60,451 bases of DNA from Rhodococcus ruber NBRC 15591 (GCF_001894945.1 NZ_BCXE01000041.1:1-60451); one strand, 5' to 3'. Counted from the stretch's first letter, positions 29,557 to 40,444 are shown. Made by a program: numbers and translations. The notes: generated by a model not told the origin, from the letters alone.

Positions 29557-31586
29557 TGGCCCTCGTGGTCCCGCCGCGCCAGCTCGGCGAACATCGCGTT
29601 GTGGGCGGCGAGATCGGCGTCGTCGTCGCGCTCGGCGGCGCGGTCCACCCGTCGCGCGGTGCGCTCGTCGCTGCGCGACCACTGCACCAGCAGCGCCAGC
29701 ATGACCAGCACCAGCGGGATCTCCCCCGCCGACCAGGCGATACTGCCCCCCACCTTCTGATCGGCGAACAGGTCGCTGTTCCAGGCCAGGCCGAGCCCGC
29801 GATAGTAGGACTCCGCCATCACCGAGCCCATGCTCATCAACGTCACGCCGAAGAACGCGTGGAACGGCAGGGAGCCGAACACCATCGCCAGCTTCGTCAC
29901 CGGCGTCACGTCCCGCGGCGACGGGTCCACGCCGATCACGACCCAGTAGAACAGGTAGCCGCTGATCAGGAAGTGCAGGTTCATCAGCACGTGCGCGGCA
30001 TGGCTGTCGGCGTTGGCCTCGAAGATCCCACCCAGGTACAACGCGTAGAAGCCGCCGACGAACATCACCGACGCGACGACCGGATGGGTGAAGAACCGCG
30101 ACGGCGGGCTGTGCAGGAACGCGAGGAGCCATTCCCGCGGGCCGGGGTAGCCGTCGCGGCCCGCCGGTTTGAAGGCCCGCAGCGCCAGGGTCATCGCCCC
30201 GCCGAGGGCGAGCAGCACGGGCGCCAGCATCGACATCGCCATGTGGGCGCCCATGTGGACGCTGAACATCGCCGGCGAGTACATGCCCACGCCCGACGAC
30301 GTGGCGACCAGCAGCACGAAGCAGCCGGAGAACCAGGCGATCGACCGGCCGACGGGCCAGCTGTCGCCGCGCCGGCGCAGCGTCCACAGCCCGATCGCGT
30401 AGGCGACCGCGAGGACGAGGGCGATCGTGCCGAAGATCAGGTCGAAGCGCCACGCCCCGAAGAAGAGGGTGCCGAGTGTCGGGGGGCCGTCCAGGTTGTA
30501 GCCCAGCTCCACCTCGAGCAGCGACGGCACCGTCGCGGGCGGGGGCGGCGGGGTGCGGCCCAGCCCGACGGCCAGGCCGACCGTGGCGGCCAGGATGACG
30601 GCCTCGACGGCCGCGAACCGGACGAGCGCGCCCCGATCGTCGGGGTTCGCCTCGAGCGCGGGCAGCGCACGGCGCCGCTGCATCCACCCGAGGACACCCA
30701 GGGCGATCAGTGCCAGCGCCTTGGCCACGATCAGCCGGCCGTAGGTGCTGGTGAGCAGCTCGTCCGCGGGCAGCCGGACCGCGGCGTTGACGACCCCGCT
30801 CAGGGCCATCACCGCGAACGCCAGCCCGGCGACGAACGAGAACCGGCGGGCCGCGAGGTCGGTGTGCGTGCCGCGGCGCCACCCGTGGGCGAGCAGGGCG
30901 AACAACCCGCCCGCCCACACCGACGCCGCGACCAGGTGCAGCACGAGACTGTTGGTGGCCATGTCGTGCGACCCGCCCGACGACGAGTGCCCGGTCAGGG
31001 CCAGCGGCATCAGGGTCACCAGCGACAGCAGCAGCAGGTACGGCACCCACGACCAGCGCACCGCGGCGCGGATCAGCACCGCCAGGATCAGGGCGAGCGC
31101 CGACGTCCACGCCCACGCGAGCGCCGTGTCGACCTGCCCGATCGCGCCCCACAGGTTCTCCGGCTTCAGCGCCTCGGCCAGCGGCTGCCCGGAGGTGTCG
31201 GACAGGGTCAGCGGCACCAGCACCGCCGAGCACAACGCCCAGATCAGGGCGGCGGCGCCCGCGGTCCGCACGGCCCGGTAGCCGCCCACGTCCAGCACCC
31301 CGCTGCGCTGCGGCGGCACCAGGAACGCGGCGAAGAACAACGATCCGACTGCGGCGACGGCCGCGACCTCCGCGATCGCGCGCACCGCGGGCAGTCCGTA
31401 GGTGGTGAGCGGTCCCGGGTCCGGGATGCCCAGCAGCACCAGCGCCTGCGCGGCGGACAGACCGACCACGATCGGCGCGACGACCGCGGCGACGAGCCCG
31501 AGGAGGACGTACAGTGCCGACGTGTTGCGCCGCCCGGCCGGCGGCGAGGAGGTCGGCGCGGCCGACGCGAGCTCGGGTGATGCCAT
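29553..31586 (-). CDS. CopD-CtaG fusion, copper import/cytochrome oxidase assembly membrane protein
   Basis: 677 residues from ATG 31586. The N-terminal half (to about residue 340) is a CopD-like copper-resistance domain with helices and LTGHSSSGGSHDMATNSLVLHLVAASVWAG histidines; the C-terminal half is a CtaG/caa3-assembly domain with MYSPAMFSVHMGAHMAMSM and HVLMNLHFLISGYLFYWVV. Both domains provide methionine and histidine sites for copper in the membrane. The fusion is standard in actinobacteria (Rv0102-like). Likely role is copper delivery to the aa3 oxidase. Confidence 0.87.
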   Translation of the reverse strand: MASPELASAAPTSSPPAGRRNTSALYVLLGLVAAVVAPIVVGLSAAQALVLLGIPDPGPLTTYGLPAVRAIAEVAAVAAVGSLFFAAFLVPPQRSGVLDVGGYRAVRTAGAAALIWALCSAVLVPLTLSDTSGQPLAEALKPENLWGAIGQVDTALAWAWTSALALILAVLIRAAVRWSWVPYLLLLSLVTLMPLALTGHSSSGGSHDMATNSLVLHLVAASVWAGGLFALLAHGWRRGTHTDLAARRFSFVAGLAFAVMALSGVVNAAVRLPADELLTSTYGRLIVAKALALIALGVLGWMQRRRALPALEANPDDRGALVRFAAVEAVILAATVGLAVGLGRTPPPPPATVPSLLEVELGYNLDGPPTLGTLFFGAWRFDLIFGTIALVLAVAYAIGLWTLRRRGDSWPVGRSIAWFSGCFVLLVATSSGVGMYSPAMFSVHMGAHMAMSMLAPVLLALGGAMTLALRAFKPAGRDGYPGPREWLLAFLHSPPSRFFTHPVVASVMFVGGFYALYLGGIFEANADSHAAHVLMNLHFLISGYLFYWVVIGVDPSPRDVTPVTKLAMVFGSLPFHAFFGVTLMSMGSVMAESYYRGLGLAWNSDLFADQKVGGSIAWSAGEIPLVLVMLALLVQWSRSDERTARRVDRAAERDDDADLAAHNAMFAELARRDHEGH

Positions 31587-31617
31587 AGGTACCAGGGTAG
31601 GACCTCGGCGAGCGCCG

Positions 31618-32832
31618 CTACGACGCACCGTCGGAGACGTGCGCCACCCACCCGGCGACCGGGTCGAGATCGAACACCACGCGCAGGGCGTCGAGGGTGT
31701 CGGCCGCGTGCAGAGCGTCGCAGTGCGGCAGCGCTGCCGCCATGGGCCCCGTCTCGGGACGGTAGCCGGGCCGGCCGGCCCGCGGGTTCAGCCACACCAG
31801 CCGGTGGGCGCGGCGACGGATCCGCGCGACGGCCCGGCCGAGCGCCTGCGGATCGTCGCTGTCCCACCCGTCGGAGGCGACGAACACGACGGCGCCGCGC
31901 AGCAGGTTGCCGTGGTGGGAGGCGAGCAACGCCTCGAGGCTCCCGGCGATGTGGGTGCCGCCGTAGCGGTCGACGACCGTGTCGTTGGCCCGGGCGACGG
32001 CGTGCTCGGCGGAGCGGTGCGCCAGGGTCGCGGTGAGCCGGGTCAGGCTCGTGGAGAACGCGAACACCTCGGCGTCGCCGGCGCGCACCGCGGCCCGCAT
32101 CAGGTGCAGGTAGGTGTCGGCGTAGCCGTGCATGGACCGGCTCACGTCGCACAGCACCACGATCCGGCGCGGCCGGCGGATCGGCCGCGCCCGGCACAGA
32201 CGGATCAGCTCGAACCCGGTGTGCCGGGAGGCGGCGAGGGTGGCCCGCACGTCGAGGCGGCCGTGGTGGTGCGGCGTGCGGCGGCGGCCGAGGCGCCGCG
32301 GCCAGCGCACCCGGGCCTGCTCGAGCCACTGCCCCAGCAGGCGCAGGTCCTCGGGCCGGAGGTCGCCGAACGGTTGGTCGGCGACGATCTCGACGGGGCT
32401 CGGCGCCCATGGCCCGGGCCGGCCCGTCTCGCCGGGTCCGCCGGATCGACGCGGGGCGCCGGTGTGCCACGGCACACCGGACTGCGGCGCCCCCGGCGGC
32501 GCGTGCGGCGCCGGCACGGTGGTCTCCCCCGCGCCCGTCGCCCCGTCGGGTCCGGTGCGCCGGGCGTGCGGGTCGACGGCGAGCGCCTGCTGGTCGAAGA
32601 CCTCGGCGAAGACGGCGTCGAATGCCTCGAGCGCGTCCTGCCGGTCGACGAGGGCGATCCGCGCCGTCCAGTACAGGCGACTGCGGGTGCGCGGCGGGTG
32701 CAGGCGCAGTGCCCGCACCAGGGTCGCGGTGGCGGTCGCGGCGACGGGCACGCCGGCGCGGCGCAACCGGTCGGTGAGCGCCACGGTGAACGCGGCGAGG
32801 TCGACGCCGCGCAGCAGCAGCGCGCTGCTCAC
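31618..32832 (-). CDS. coxE: VWA-domain protein, CoxE
   Basis: 404 residues from GTG 32832, which overlaps the coxD stop by 4 nt. The C-terminal VWA-like domain has the MIDAS motif DVSRSMHGY (DxSxS) with later threonine (GGTHIAGSL) and aspartate (ASDGWDSDDP). The middle is a disordered proline/glycine-rich linker. CoxE works with the MoxR ATPase CoxD to mature the Mo-Cu cluster of CO dehydrogenase in Oligotropha-type systems. Last gene of the cox operon. Confidence 0.88.
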   Translation of the reverse strand: MSSALLLRGVDLAAFTVALTDRLRRAGVPVAATATATLVRALRLHPPRTRSRLYWTARIALVDRQDALEAFDAVFAEVFDQQALAVDPHARRTGPDGATGAGETTVPAPHAPPGAPQSGVPWHTGAPRRSGGPGETGRPGPWAPSPVEIVADQPFGDLRPEDLRLLGQWLEQARVRWPRRLGRRRTPHHHGRLDVRATLAASRHTGFELIRLCRARPIRRPRRIVVLCDVSRSMHGYADTYLHLMRAAVRAGDAEVFAFSTSLTRLTATLAHRSAEHAVARANDTVVDRYGGTHIAGSLEALLASHHGNLLRGAVVFVASDGWDSDDPQALGRAVARIRRRAHRLVWLNPRAGRPGYRPETGPMAAALPHCDALHAADTLDALRVVFDLDPVAGWVAHVSDGAS

Positions 32833-33698
32833 GCGCGGAACTCCTCGTATTCGGCGCGGATGGTGGTCCGGTCGTCGGGGGTCTTGGCGAGCGCGGTCAG
32901 TGTCGCCACCGCGCCCGGGTGGACCAGATCCGCCACTCCGAGCGCCACGAGTGCGGACACCCAGTCGATGGTCTCGGCGATGCCCGGCGCCTTGTCCAGG
33001 TCCAGCCGGCGCACGGAGGCGACGAAGTCGGCGGCCGATTCGACCAGCGCGAGGTTCGCGGCGGGGACGGTGCGGCGCAGGATCGCCACGGCGCGGTGCC
33101 GGTCCGGATAGTCGATCCAGTGGTACAGGCAGCGCCGGCGCAGCGCGTCGTGCAGGTCGCGACTGCGGTTGGAGGTGAGCACGACGATCGGGGGCCGAGC
33201 GGCGGCGAGGGTGCCGAGTTCGGGGATCGTGACCGAGTACTCGCCGAGGAACTCGAGCAGCAGCGCCTCGAATTCGTCGTCGGCCCGGTCGATCTCGTCG
33301 ATGAGCAGCACCGGGACGGTGGGCCCGCGGTGGCGCACGCAGCGCAGCACCGGCCGTTCGAGCAGGAACTCCTCGGTGTAGAGGTCGGCCTCGCGCAGCG
33401 TCTCGCCGCGGGTTTCCGCGAGCCGGATCGCGAGCAGCTGCCGCTGGTAGTTCCAGTCGTAGAGGGCCTCGCTCGCGGCGAGACCCTCGTAGCACTGCAA
33501 CCGGATCAGCTCGGTGCCCACGGCGGCGGCGAGGGCCTTGGCGGCGGTGGTCTTGCCGACGCCGGGTTCGCCCTCGAGCAGCAGCGGCCGGCCGAGTTCC
33601 ACCGCGAGATACAGGGCGGTGGCGGTGCCCTCGTCGAGCAGGTAGTCCCGGTCGTCGAACCGGCGGACGACGTCGTCGACGTCGGCGAACACGCTCAT
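32829..33698 (-). CDS. coxD: MoxR-type AAA+ ATPase, CoxD
   Basis: 289 residues from ATG 33698 (SVFADVDDVVRRF). Walker A is GEPGVGKTT, Walker B LLIDEIDRADDEFEALLLEFL and the sensor is VLTSNRSRDLHDALRRRC. MoxR ATPases are chaperones for metal-cofactor insertion; CoxD is required to build the Cu-S-Mo site of form I CO dehydrogenase. Overlaps coxE by 4 nt, so co-translation is expected. Downstream of coxL and the XdhC-like gene. Confidence 0.9.
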   Translation of the reverse strand: MSVFADVDDVVRRFDDRDYLLDEGTATALYLAVELGRPLLLEGEPGVGKTTAAKALAAAVGTELIRLQCYEGLAASEALYDWNYQRQLLAIRLAETRGETLREADLYTEEFLLERPVLRCVRHRGPTVPVLLIDEIDRADDEFEALLLEFLGEYSVTIPELGTLAAARPPIVVLTSNRSRDLHDALRRRCLYHWIDYPDRHRAVAILRRTVPAANLALVESAADFVASVRRLDLDKAPGIAETIDWVSALVALGVADLVHPGAVATLTALAKTPDDRTTIRAEYEEFRA

Positions 33699-33723
33699 CG
33701 GCCGGCTCCCGGAGCCGGTCCCG

Positions 33724-34611
33724 TCACGAACACGTGGCGTGTTCCTTCTGGTAGGCGCGGCGGCATCCCGGGCAGCAGAACCACACATCGGTGCCGGCGT
33801 CGGACAGATGCGGCGTGTCGGCGGTGACGGTGACGGTCATTCCGCAGACGGGGTCCACCGCGGTGCGCGGGGCCGCGATCGGCGCGGTGGGCGACCCGAG
33901 ATTCTCGCGGCGGACCGCCTGCACCAGTTCGGCGACGATCGACAGCCCGATCTCCGCGGCGGTGCGCGCCCCGATGTCGAGACCCGCGGGGGTGTGCACG
34001 CGCGCTCGTTCGTCGGGGCGCACCTCGGCCTGCGCGAGCACGTCGGCGCCGCGCCGCCGGCTGGCGACGAGCCCGACGTAGCCGATCCCGGCGTCGAGGG
34101 CGGCCCGGATGACGCCCGGCTCCTCGCCACCGAGGCTCGCGACGACGACGGCCGCGGCGTCGGCGGCGGGCGTGGCGCCCGGCTCGAGGCGGTCGACCAC
34201 GAAGTCGAGCCGCTCGGCGAAGTCCGCGATGGCCTCGGCCACCGGCGTCGACCCCGACACGACGAGCATCGGGGCGGGTAGCTGCGGCTCGAGGAAGATC
34301 TCCGTCGCGCCGCCCGACAGGCACGGATTGACCGCGACGGTGGCCCCCGGGGTGTCGGGGAAGGTCTGCGCGGTGCCGGGCAGGACCCGCAGCAGGGTGC
34401 TCTCCCCCGTGGTCAGGGCCTGTCGCGCGGCGTCCCGCACCGAGGTCTCGGTGCACTGGCCACCGACGAAGCCTTCGATCGTGCCGTCGTCGAGTACCAG
34501 CGCGCAGTCGCCGGGCCGCGCGGACGTCGGCCGCTGGGCGCGCACCACGGTGGCACGGACGAACGCCCGGCGCCGGCGGGTCAGTTCCGCGGCACGCATC
34601 GTCAGGTCCAT
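33724..34611 (-). CDS. XdhC/CoxI-family molybdenum cofactor protein with C-terminal YHS domain
   Basis: 295 residues from ATG 34611. The N-terminal XdhC part has FVGGQCTE and the C-terminal Rossmann part has PVAEAIADFAERLDF, VVASLGGEEP and GYVGLVASRRRG, as in CoxI/XdhC proteins that bind sulfurated Mo cofactor for insertion. Residues about 247-295 add a YHS-type metal domain (DPVCGMTV...FCCPGCRRAYQKE), usually found in copper or heavy-metal proteins. The fusion places a metal-binding finger on a molybdenum-enzyme maturase inside a CODH operon, where both Mo and Cu must be inserted. Role of YHS is inference. Confidence 0.85.
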   Translation of the reverse strand: MDLTMRAAELTRRRRAFVRATVVRAQRPTSARPGDCALVLDDGTIEGFVGGQCTETSVRDAARQALTTGESTLLRVLPGTAQTFPDTPGATVAVNPCLSGGATEIFLEPQLPAPMLVVSGSTPVAEAIADFAERLDFVVDRLEPGATPAADAAAVVVASLGGEEPGVIRAALDAGIGYVGLVASRRRGADVLAQAEVRPDERARVHTPAGLDIGARTAAEIGLSIVAELVQAVRRENLGSPTAPIAAPRTAVDPVCGMTVTVTADTPHLSDAGTDVWFCCPGCRRAYQKEHATCS

Positions 34612-34639
34612 ACGGCTCTCCCTGGTTCGGGCCGGTGGG

Positions 34640-37032
<2,393 letters not shown>

Positions 37033-37036
<4 letters not shown>

Positions 37037-37512
37037 GACGGCGCCTTCTCGGTGGCGGGGTGTTCGGCGGCCCAGCGGACGGACCGCACGATGGTGGTGT
37101 AGCCGGTACAGCGGCAGATCTGCCCGGAGATCGCCTCGCGGATGGTCTGCTCGTCGGGGTCCGGGTTGCGGTCGAGCAGGGCGCGGGCGGTGATCATCAT
37201 GCCGGGGGTGCAGAAGCCGCACTGCAGCCCGTGGCAGCGCATGAAGCCCTCCTGGACGGGGTCGAGCACGCCGTCGCGCTCGAGTCCCTCGACGGTGCGC
37301 ACGTCGTGGCCGCTCGCCATGGCAGCGAGCATGGTGCACGACTTGACGGGCTCGCCGTCGACCGCGACGACGCAGGTGCCGCAGTTGCTGGTGTCGCAGC
37401 CCCAGTGCGTGCCGGTCAGGCCGAGGTGATCGCGCAGGAAGTGGACGAGCAGCAGCCGCGGTTCCACCTCGGCACTGACCTCGTCTCCGTTGACGGTCAT
37501 CGAAACACGCAT
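37033..37512 (-). CDS. coxS: carbon monoxide dehydrogenase small subunit, two [2Fe-2S] clusters
   Basis: 159 residues. Plant-type ferredoxin cysteines C39, C44, C47 and C59 ([14 protein letters not shown]) hold the first cluster; the second is held by [12 protein letters not shown] and QICRCTGY near residues 93-132. It passes electrons from the Mo-Cu site to FAD in CoxM. Overlaps coxL by 4 nt. Standard length. Confidence 0.95.
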
Positions 37513-37516
37513 CGGG

Positions 37517-38398
37517 TCAACCCCTTTCGGAGGTGGTGAGCCGCTCGACGGCGCGGCGCAGGGTCCGCACCGTGAGCTCCGCGGCGAGGTGGCGTTTGTA
37601 GTCGACGGTGCCGCGCTGATCCGCGACCGGGTCGCTCGCGGCGGCGGCGAGTTCGCCGGCCTCGCGGTAGAGGTCCTCGGACGGCGTCGCGCCGCGCAGC
37701 CGGTCGGAGATGCCGGCCAGGGCCTGCGCGTCCGCCCGGACCGCGGTGAGGCCGACGCGCGCGTCGTCGATGGCGCCGTCGCTCATCCACACCGCCGCGC
37801 CGGCGGCGGCGATCGCCCAGTCCCCCGTTCGTCGCTCGACCTTGGCGTAGGCGCTCGACCCGCGGCCCCGTCGCGGCAGCCGGACCTCGACGAGCAGTTC
37901 GTTGGCGGCGGCGGTCGTCTCGTAGGGGCCCAGGTGGAACTCCTCCATCGTCAGCGTCCGGCTGCCGCGCGGACCGCGCAGCACGACCGATGCGTCGAGG
38001 ACCTGGCACACGGTGGACAGGTCCTCGGCGGGGTCGGCCTGGCACAGCGACCCGCCGATCGTGCCGCGGTTGCGCACCACGGGGTCGGCGATGACGCGTT
38101 CGGCGTCGCGGAAGATCGGGAAGATCTCGGCGAGCGCCTCGTTTTCGAGGAGTTCGCGGTGCCGCGCCAGCGCGCCGATCCGCACGACGTCGGGCTCGAC
38201 GGCGATGTAGCCGAGCTCGCCGGCCAGGTCGTTGATGTCGATCAGACACTCGGGGCCGGCGAGCCGCAGTTTCATCATCGGCAGGAGACTGTGCCCACCA
38301 GCGACGACTCGGGCTTCCTCGCCGCGTTCGTCCAGTAGAGCGATGGCGTGTTCGATGCCGGTGGCGCGCTCGTATTCGAAAGCCGAAGGTACTTGCAT
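37517..38398 (-). CDS. coxM: carbon monoxide dehydrogenase medium subunit, FAD-binding
   Basis: 293 residues from ATG 38398. FAD contacts [13 protein letters not shown] (residues 33-45) and [14 protein letters not shown] near 113 are typical. First gene of the leftward cox operon (coxM-S-L-xdhC-D-E). GAGG lies about ten bases upstream. CoxG and CoxF, present in some operons, are not in this window. An inverted repeat just upstream (38401-38439) overlaps the ribosome site. The tRNA-Arg gene carrying the satellite element begins 160 bp upstream on the other strand. Confidence 0.95.
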   Translation of the reverse strand: MQVPSAFEYERATGIEHAIALLDERGEEARVVAGGHSLLPMMKLRLAGPECLIDINDLAGELGYIAVEPDVVRIGALARHRELLENEALAEIFPIFRDAERVIADPVVRNRGTIGGSLCQADPAEDLSTVCQVLDASVVLRGPRGSRTLTMEEFHLGPYETTAAANELLVEVRLPRRGRGSSAYAKVERRTGDWAIAAAGAAVWMSDGAIDDARVGLTAVRADAQALAGISDRLRGATPSEDLYREAGELAAAASDPVADQRGTVDYKRHLAAELTVRTLRRAVERLTTSERG

Positions 38399-38400
38399 GT

Positions 38401-38439
38401 GGCATACCTCACATTTCAGCTACCTACGGAGTGTATGCC
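38401..38439. promoter_or_regulatory. candidate operator/promoter of the cox operon
   Basis: GGCATAC at 38401-38407 and its complement GTATGCC at 38433-38439 are spaced 32 bp start to start, about three helical turns, so a dimer or pair of dimers could bind one face. On the minus strand TACACT (38435-38430) is a possible -10. The near arm lies between the ribosome site and coxM ATG, which would let a bound protein block initiation. Confidence 0.4.
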
Positions 38440-38542
38440 CGCGCTCGCGGCGCGACGGGCGGATTCGCCGCCCGATCGGGACGCACGCGCCCACCGCGCC
38501 GGCAGCGGCGGGGCCTCGGTCGGGCACGCACCGGCAAACAGT

Positions 38543-38548
38543 TAAGAT
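38543..38548 (+). promoter_or_regulatory. -10 element of the tRNA-Arg gene
   Basis: TAAGAT lies ten bases before the first tRNA base, the right place for a sigma-70-type -10. The -35 is not convincing in this G+C-rich stretch. Confidence 0.5.
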
Positions 38549-38557
38549 TCTGGCCGC

Positions 38558-38631
38558 GCCTCCGTAGCTCAGCTGGATAGAGCAAGAGCCTTCTAATCTC
38601 TAGGTCGCAGGTTCGAGTCCTGCCGGGGGCA
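38558..38631 (+). tRNA. tRNA-Arg(UCU)
   Basis: A full cloverleaf can be drawn: acceptor GCCTCCG/CGGGGGC, D-arm GCTC/GAGC, anticodon loop CTTCTAA with anticodon TCT, and T-arm GCAGG-TTCGAGT-CCTGC. The anticodon stem has one C-T mismatch at its base next to the loop. The discriminator is A and a templated CCA follows at 38632-38634. Its 3' 25 bases are part of the att core of the integrated element, whose insertion leaves the tRNA intact. Confidence 0.93.
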
Positions 38632-38633
38632 CC
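38607..38633. other. attL, 27-bp integration core
   Basis: Covers the T-arm, acceptor 3' strand and first CC of tRNA-Arg. Identical over 27 bp to 46826-46852; sequences diverge immediately on both sides. Confidence 0.92.
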
Positions 38634-38636
38634 ACA

Positions 38637-38658
38637 AAACCGCTGGTCAAAGCGGTTT
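38637..38658 (+). terminator. rho-independent terminator after tRNA-Arg
   Basis: AAACCGCT (38637-38644) and AGCGGTTT (38651-38658) form a perfect 8-bp stem with a six-base loop, followed by a pyrimidine-rich TCTTCT tract. It lies inside the element, so the element supplies a new terminator for the tRNA it entered; the native one was probably the hairpins at 46853-46900. Confidence 0.82.
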
Positions 38659-38680
38659 CTTCTCCCTCAGCGGACTATAC

Positions 38681-38698
38681 GTGCAGTTCACGTGCAGT
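38681..38698. other. left integrase arm-site pair (putative)
   Basis: GTGCAGT occurs at 38681-38687 and 38692-38698, 11 bp apart, 48 bp inside the attL core. The same heptamer at the same 11-bp phase occurs at the right end (46692, 46703). Paired direct repeats flanking the core are what arm-type sites of lambda/L5-class integrases look like. Confidence 0.6.
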
Positions 38699-38783
38699 TG
38701 CCTGGCCTCGGTCGAACATAAACGGCCCTGGTCGGTGCTTCCCACACCTTCCAGGGCCTCGGCCACAACGGAAGAGACCCGTC

Positions 38784-39416
38784 ATGAACCGTCCCAGCAG
38801 TCTATCCACCCTCACGGCCGGCCCCGGCGAACGTGTCCTCGAGGTCCTGGACTTCCACGTCTGCGCCGGCGAACTGTGCGCCACCGTCGTCCTCGAGCCG
38901 ATCGACGGCTGCCCCGCCCTCGAGTGCTGCATCCCAGTCGAGCAGCTGCACGTCGACACCGTCAGCAGTAACATTGTCGGCGCCGACAACGTGGCTGCTC
39001 ACGACCTTTTCTCGGTTGACCGTGAAAACGGGGCACCCCCTCTCCTGGGATCGCAGGAAAAGGTTCCCGGCGCCGGGAACCGTGCAGCCCTGGTCGTGGC
39101 CGCGGCCCTCGGCTTCGGACTGCTGTACTTCCTTCCCCTCGGCCTCCTGGAGCTCGCAGTCAGCAACGGCTGGCACGCAGCAGCCGGGGTCATCGCAGTG
39201 TCATTCCTGCGGCCCAACGGCGAACGTGTCGTCCTCGGCCGTCTCGACTCGTTCCTCGAGGCAGCAGCAGCGATAGCCGACCACACCGAAATACTCACCC
39301 TCCAGCACGGCGAGGTTCAGCTCGTCGAGGCCGTCGCTCCGATCGTCACCGAATTTGCGGACGGCACAGTCCTGCACTACCGACTCGAGGTTGTCGACCA
39401 GGACGCCACCCTCTGA
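38784..39416 (+). CDS. unknown protein, opposite-strand gene at left end of satellite
   Basis: 210 residues from ATG 38784 with GGAAGAG upstream. Residues 1-60 are a compact cysteine-containing region (HVCAGELCATVVLEPIDGCP, ECCIPVEQL), about 97-120 is hydrophobic (AALVVAAALGFGLLYFLPLGL) and may cross the membrane, and the rest is a mixed soluble domain ending VLHYRLEVVDQ. I recognise no family. It is the only gene in the element transcribed rightwards and has its own hairpin terminator at 39426-39446. In satellites this edge position often holds cargo such as anti-phage or helper-interference genes, so that role is possible but unproven. Confidence 0.65.
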   Translation: MNRPSSLSTLTAGPGERVLEVLDFHVCAGELCATVVLEPIDGCPALECCIPVEQLHVDTVSSNIVGADNVAAHDLFSVDRENGAPPLLGSQEKVPGAGNRAALVVAAALGFGLLYFLPLGLLELAVSNGWHAAAGVIAVSFLRPNGERVVLGRLDSFLEAAAAIADHTEILTLQHGEVQLVEAVAPIVTEFADGTVLHYRLEVVDQDATL

Positions 39417-39425
39417 GGTGACCGG

Positions 39426-39446
39426 GGTACTCGCTCAGTGAGTACC
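39426..39446 (+). terminator. hairpin after the left-end cargo gene
   Basis: GGTACTC (39426-39432) and GAGTACC (39440-39446) form a 7-bp stem 9 bp past the stop of the 210-aa gene. No T-run follows. Confidence 0.6.
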
Positions 39447-40025
39447 ACTCCCCCGGCCAGTTGCTCCAACCGTGGTGAAAACCGCCATGGTTGCCCGATC
39501 TGATCCGCCCGGCACCCGACCTGTTGGCGTCGTGCTTACCCCCCCGCCAGACGGAGAGTAAGCACGGCCCTGCACGCCGCGGTCCGTGAGCCTCTGCACG
39601 TCGCTTCTGCCGTCTCCGACGTAAACCGAGACGGTCCGGGTTCCATCCCCAGTCCCCGCGAACGGCGCGGGGCACCCGATCGAGTACGGGTCGACACGTC
39701 CGAACGGGTCCAGTACAGCCGCGACACCACAAGGTGCCGGGGCTATTCGTGCTGGCTCAGACGGTCTATGAGGGCATGGCGACCGGGCGACGTTGGGGAA
39801 GGGGCAGCTAGCACAGGCACCGCTCTGCGGTGTCCTCGAGGTCCAGCACAGCCGCCCCGGCAGGGGCGTCGATCCGACCGACACACCGAAGATGCCCGGA
39901 ATCAGATTCCGGCCGTCGCTGAGCGAGCACCCCAGGGGGCTGGTGGAAAAAACCAAGGGAGAGAGCGGCGCCAAGGCCGGAGGATGCACCGTGGGGGTGG
40001 GGTAGCGGTCATCCCCCCCTGGGGG
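39447..40025. other. 579-bp gene-free structured segment of the satellite
   Basis: No convincing gene: a leftward open frame of 184 codons (39989-39435) lacks a ribosome site and reads as proline/serine/glycine-rich noise. The segment holds strong local hairpins, at 39654-39672 (CCCCGCG, five-base loop, CGCGGGG) and 39853-39868 (CGCCCC-GGCA-GGGGCG), and C/G runs at 40013-40025 next to the connector stop. It lies at the end of the structural operon. Possible roles are a packaging (cos/pac) site, a noncoding RNA or a termination zone; none is proven. Confidence 0.45.
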
Positions 40026-40430
40026 TCAGTCGGTGTCGGTGAGGAACGGATGCACGGTCGGGACCGGGGCGGCCGGCACGGTGTCGATGGTGAATGCGCC
40101 GCTGCTGCCGGTCTGGCACAGCTTCTGTAGCTGGGTGATCTCGCTCGGCCAGAACATGCCGCGGCGTGCGGTGCTGGTGTCGATGGTTTGGGCGAACGGC
40201 CCCGCAGACTGGGAGACGATCGCGCCGGCGCCGGAGTCGTGCCAGCGCAGGACGGCGCCGCGGAGGATCGCTTTCGCGGCGCCGGCTGCGGTGAAGGTGT
40301 CTTCGAGGATGCAGGGCGCCACGACGGCCGCGAGTGCGAGGGCGTCGTCGATCATCGCGGTTGCTTTCCCCGGTTCGATGTCGGGGGCGAACGGGGTCAG
40401 GTCGTCGACGGTGAGGGTGACTGCGGCCAT
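40026..40430 (-). CDS. phage head-tail connector/head completion protein
   Basis: 134 residues from ATG 40430, GGAG upstream. The first 90 residues (TVDDLTPFAPDIEPGKATAMIDDALALAAVVAPCI, AAKAILRGAVLRWHDSG) have the helical layout of gp6/HK97-type and actinophage head-to-tail connectors, which follow the major capsid gene exactly as here (14 bp gap). In a virion it would sit on the portal ring, which this element does not encode. Last gene of the structural operon. Confidence 0.72.
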   Translation of the reverse strand: MAAVTLTVDDLTPFAPDIEPGKATAMIDDALALAAVVAPCILEDTFTAAGAAKAILRGAVLRWHDSGAGAIVSQSAGPFAQTIDTSTARRGMFWPSEITQLQKLCQTGSSGAFTIDTVPAAPVPTVHPFLTDTD

Positions 40431-40444
40431 CGTGTGCGCTCCTG

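Noticed and set aside
27849-31580. Long rightward open frame across the lipase, TspO-like and CopD-CtaG genes
   Set aside because: Arginine/alanine-rich noise overlapping three real genes in both orientations; no domain, no ribosome site.
39435-39989. 184-codon leftward frame in the satellite's gene-free segment
   Set aside because: No ribosome site, biased Pro/Ser/Gly composition and no predicted fold by eye; more likely noncoding.
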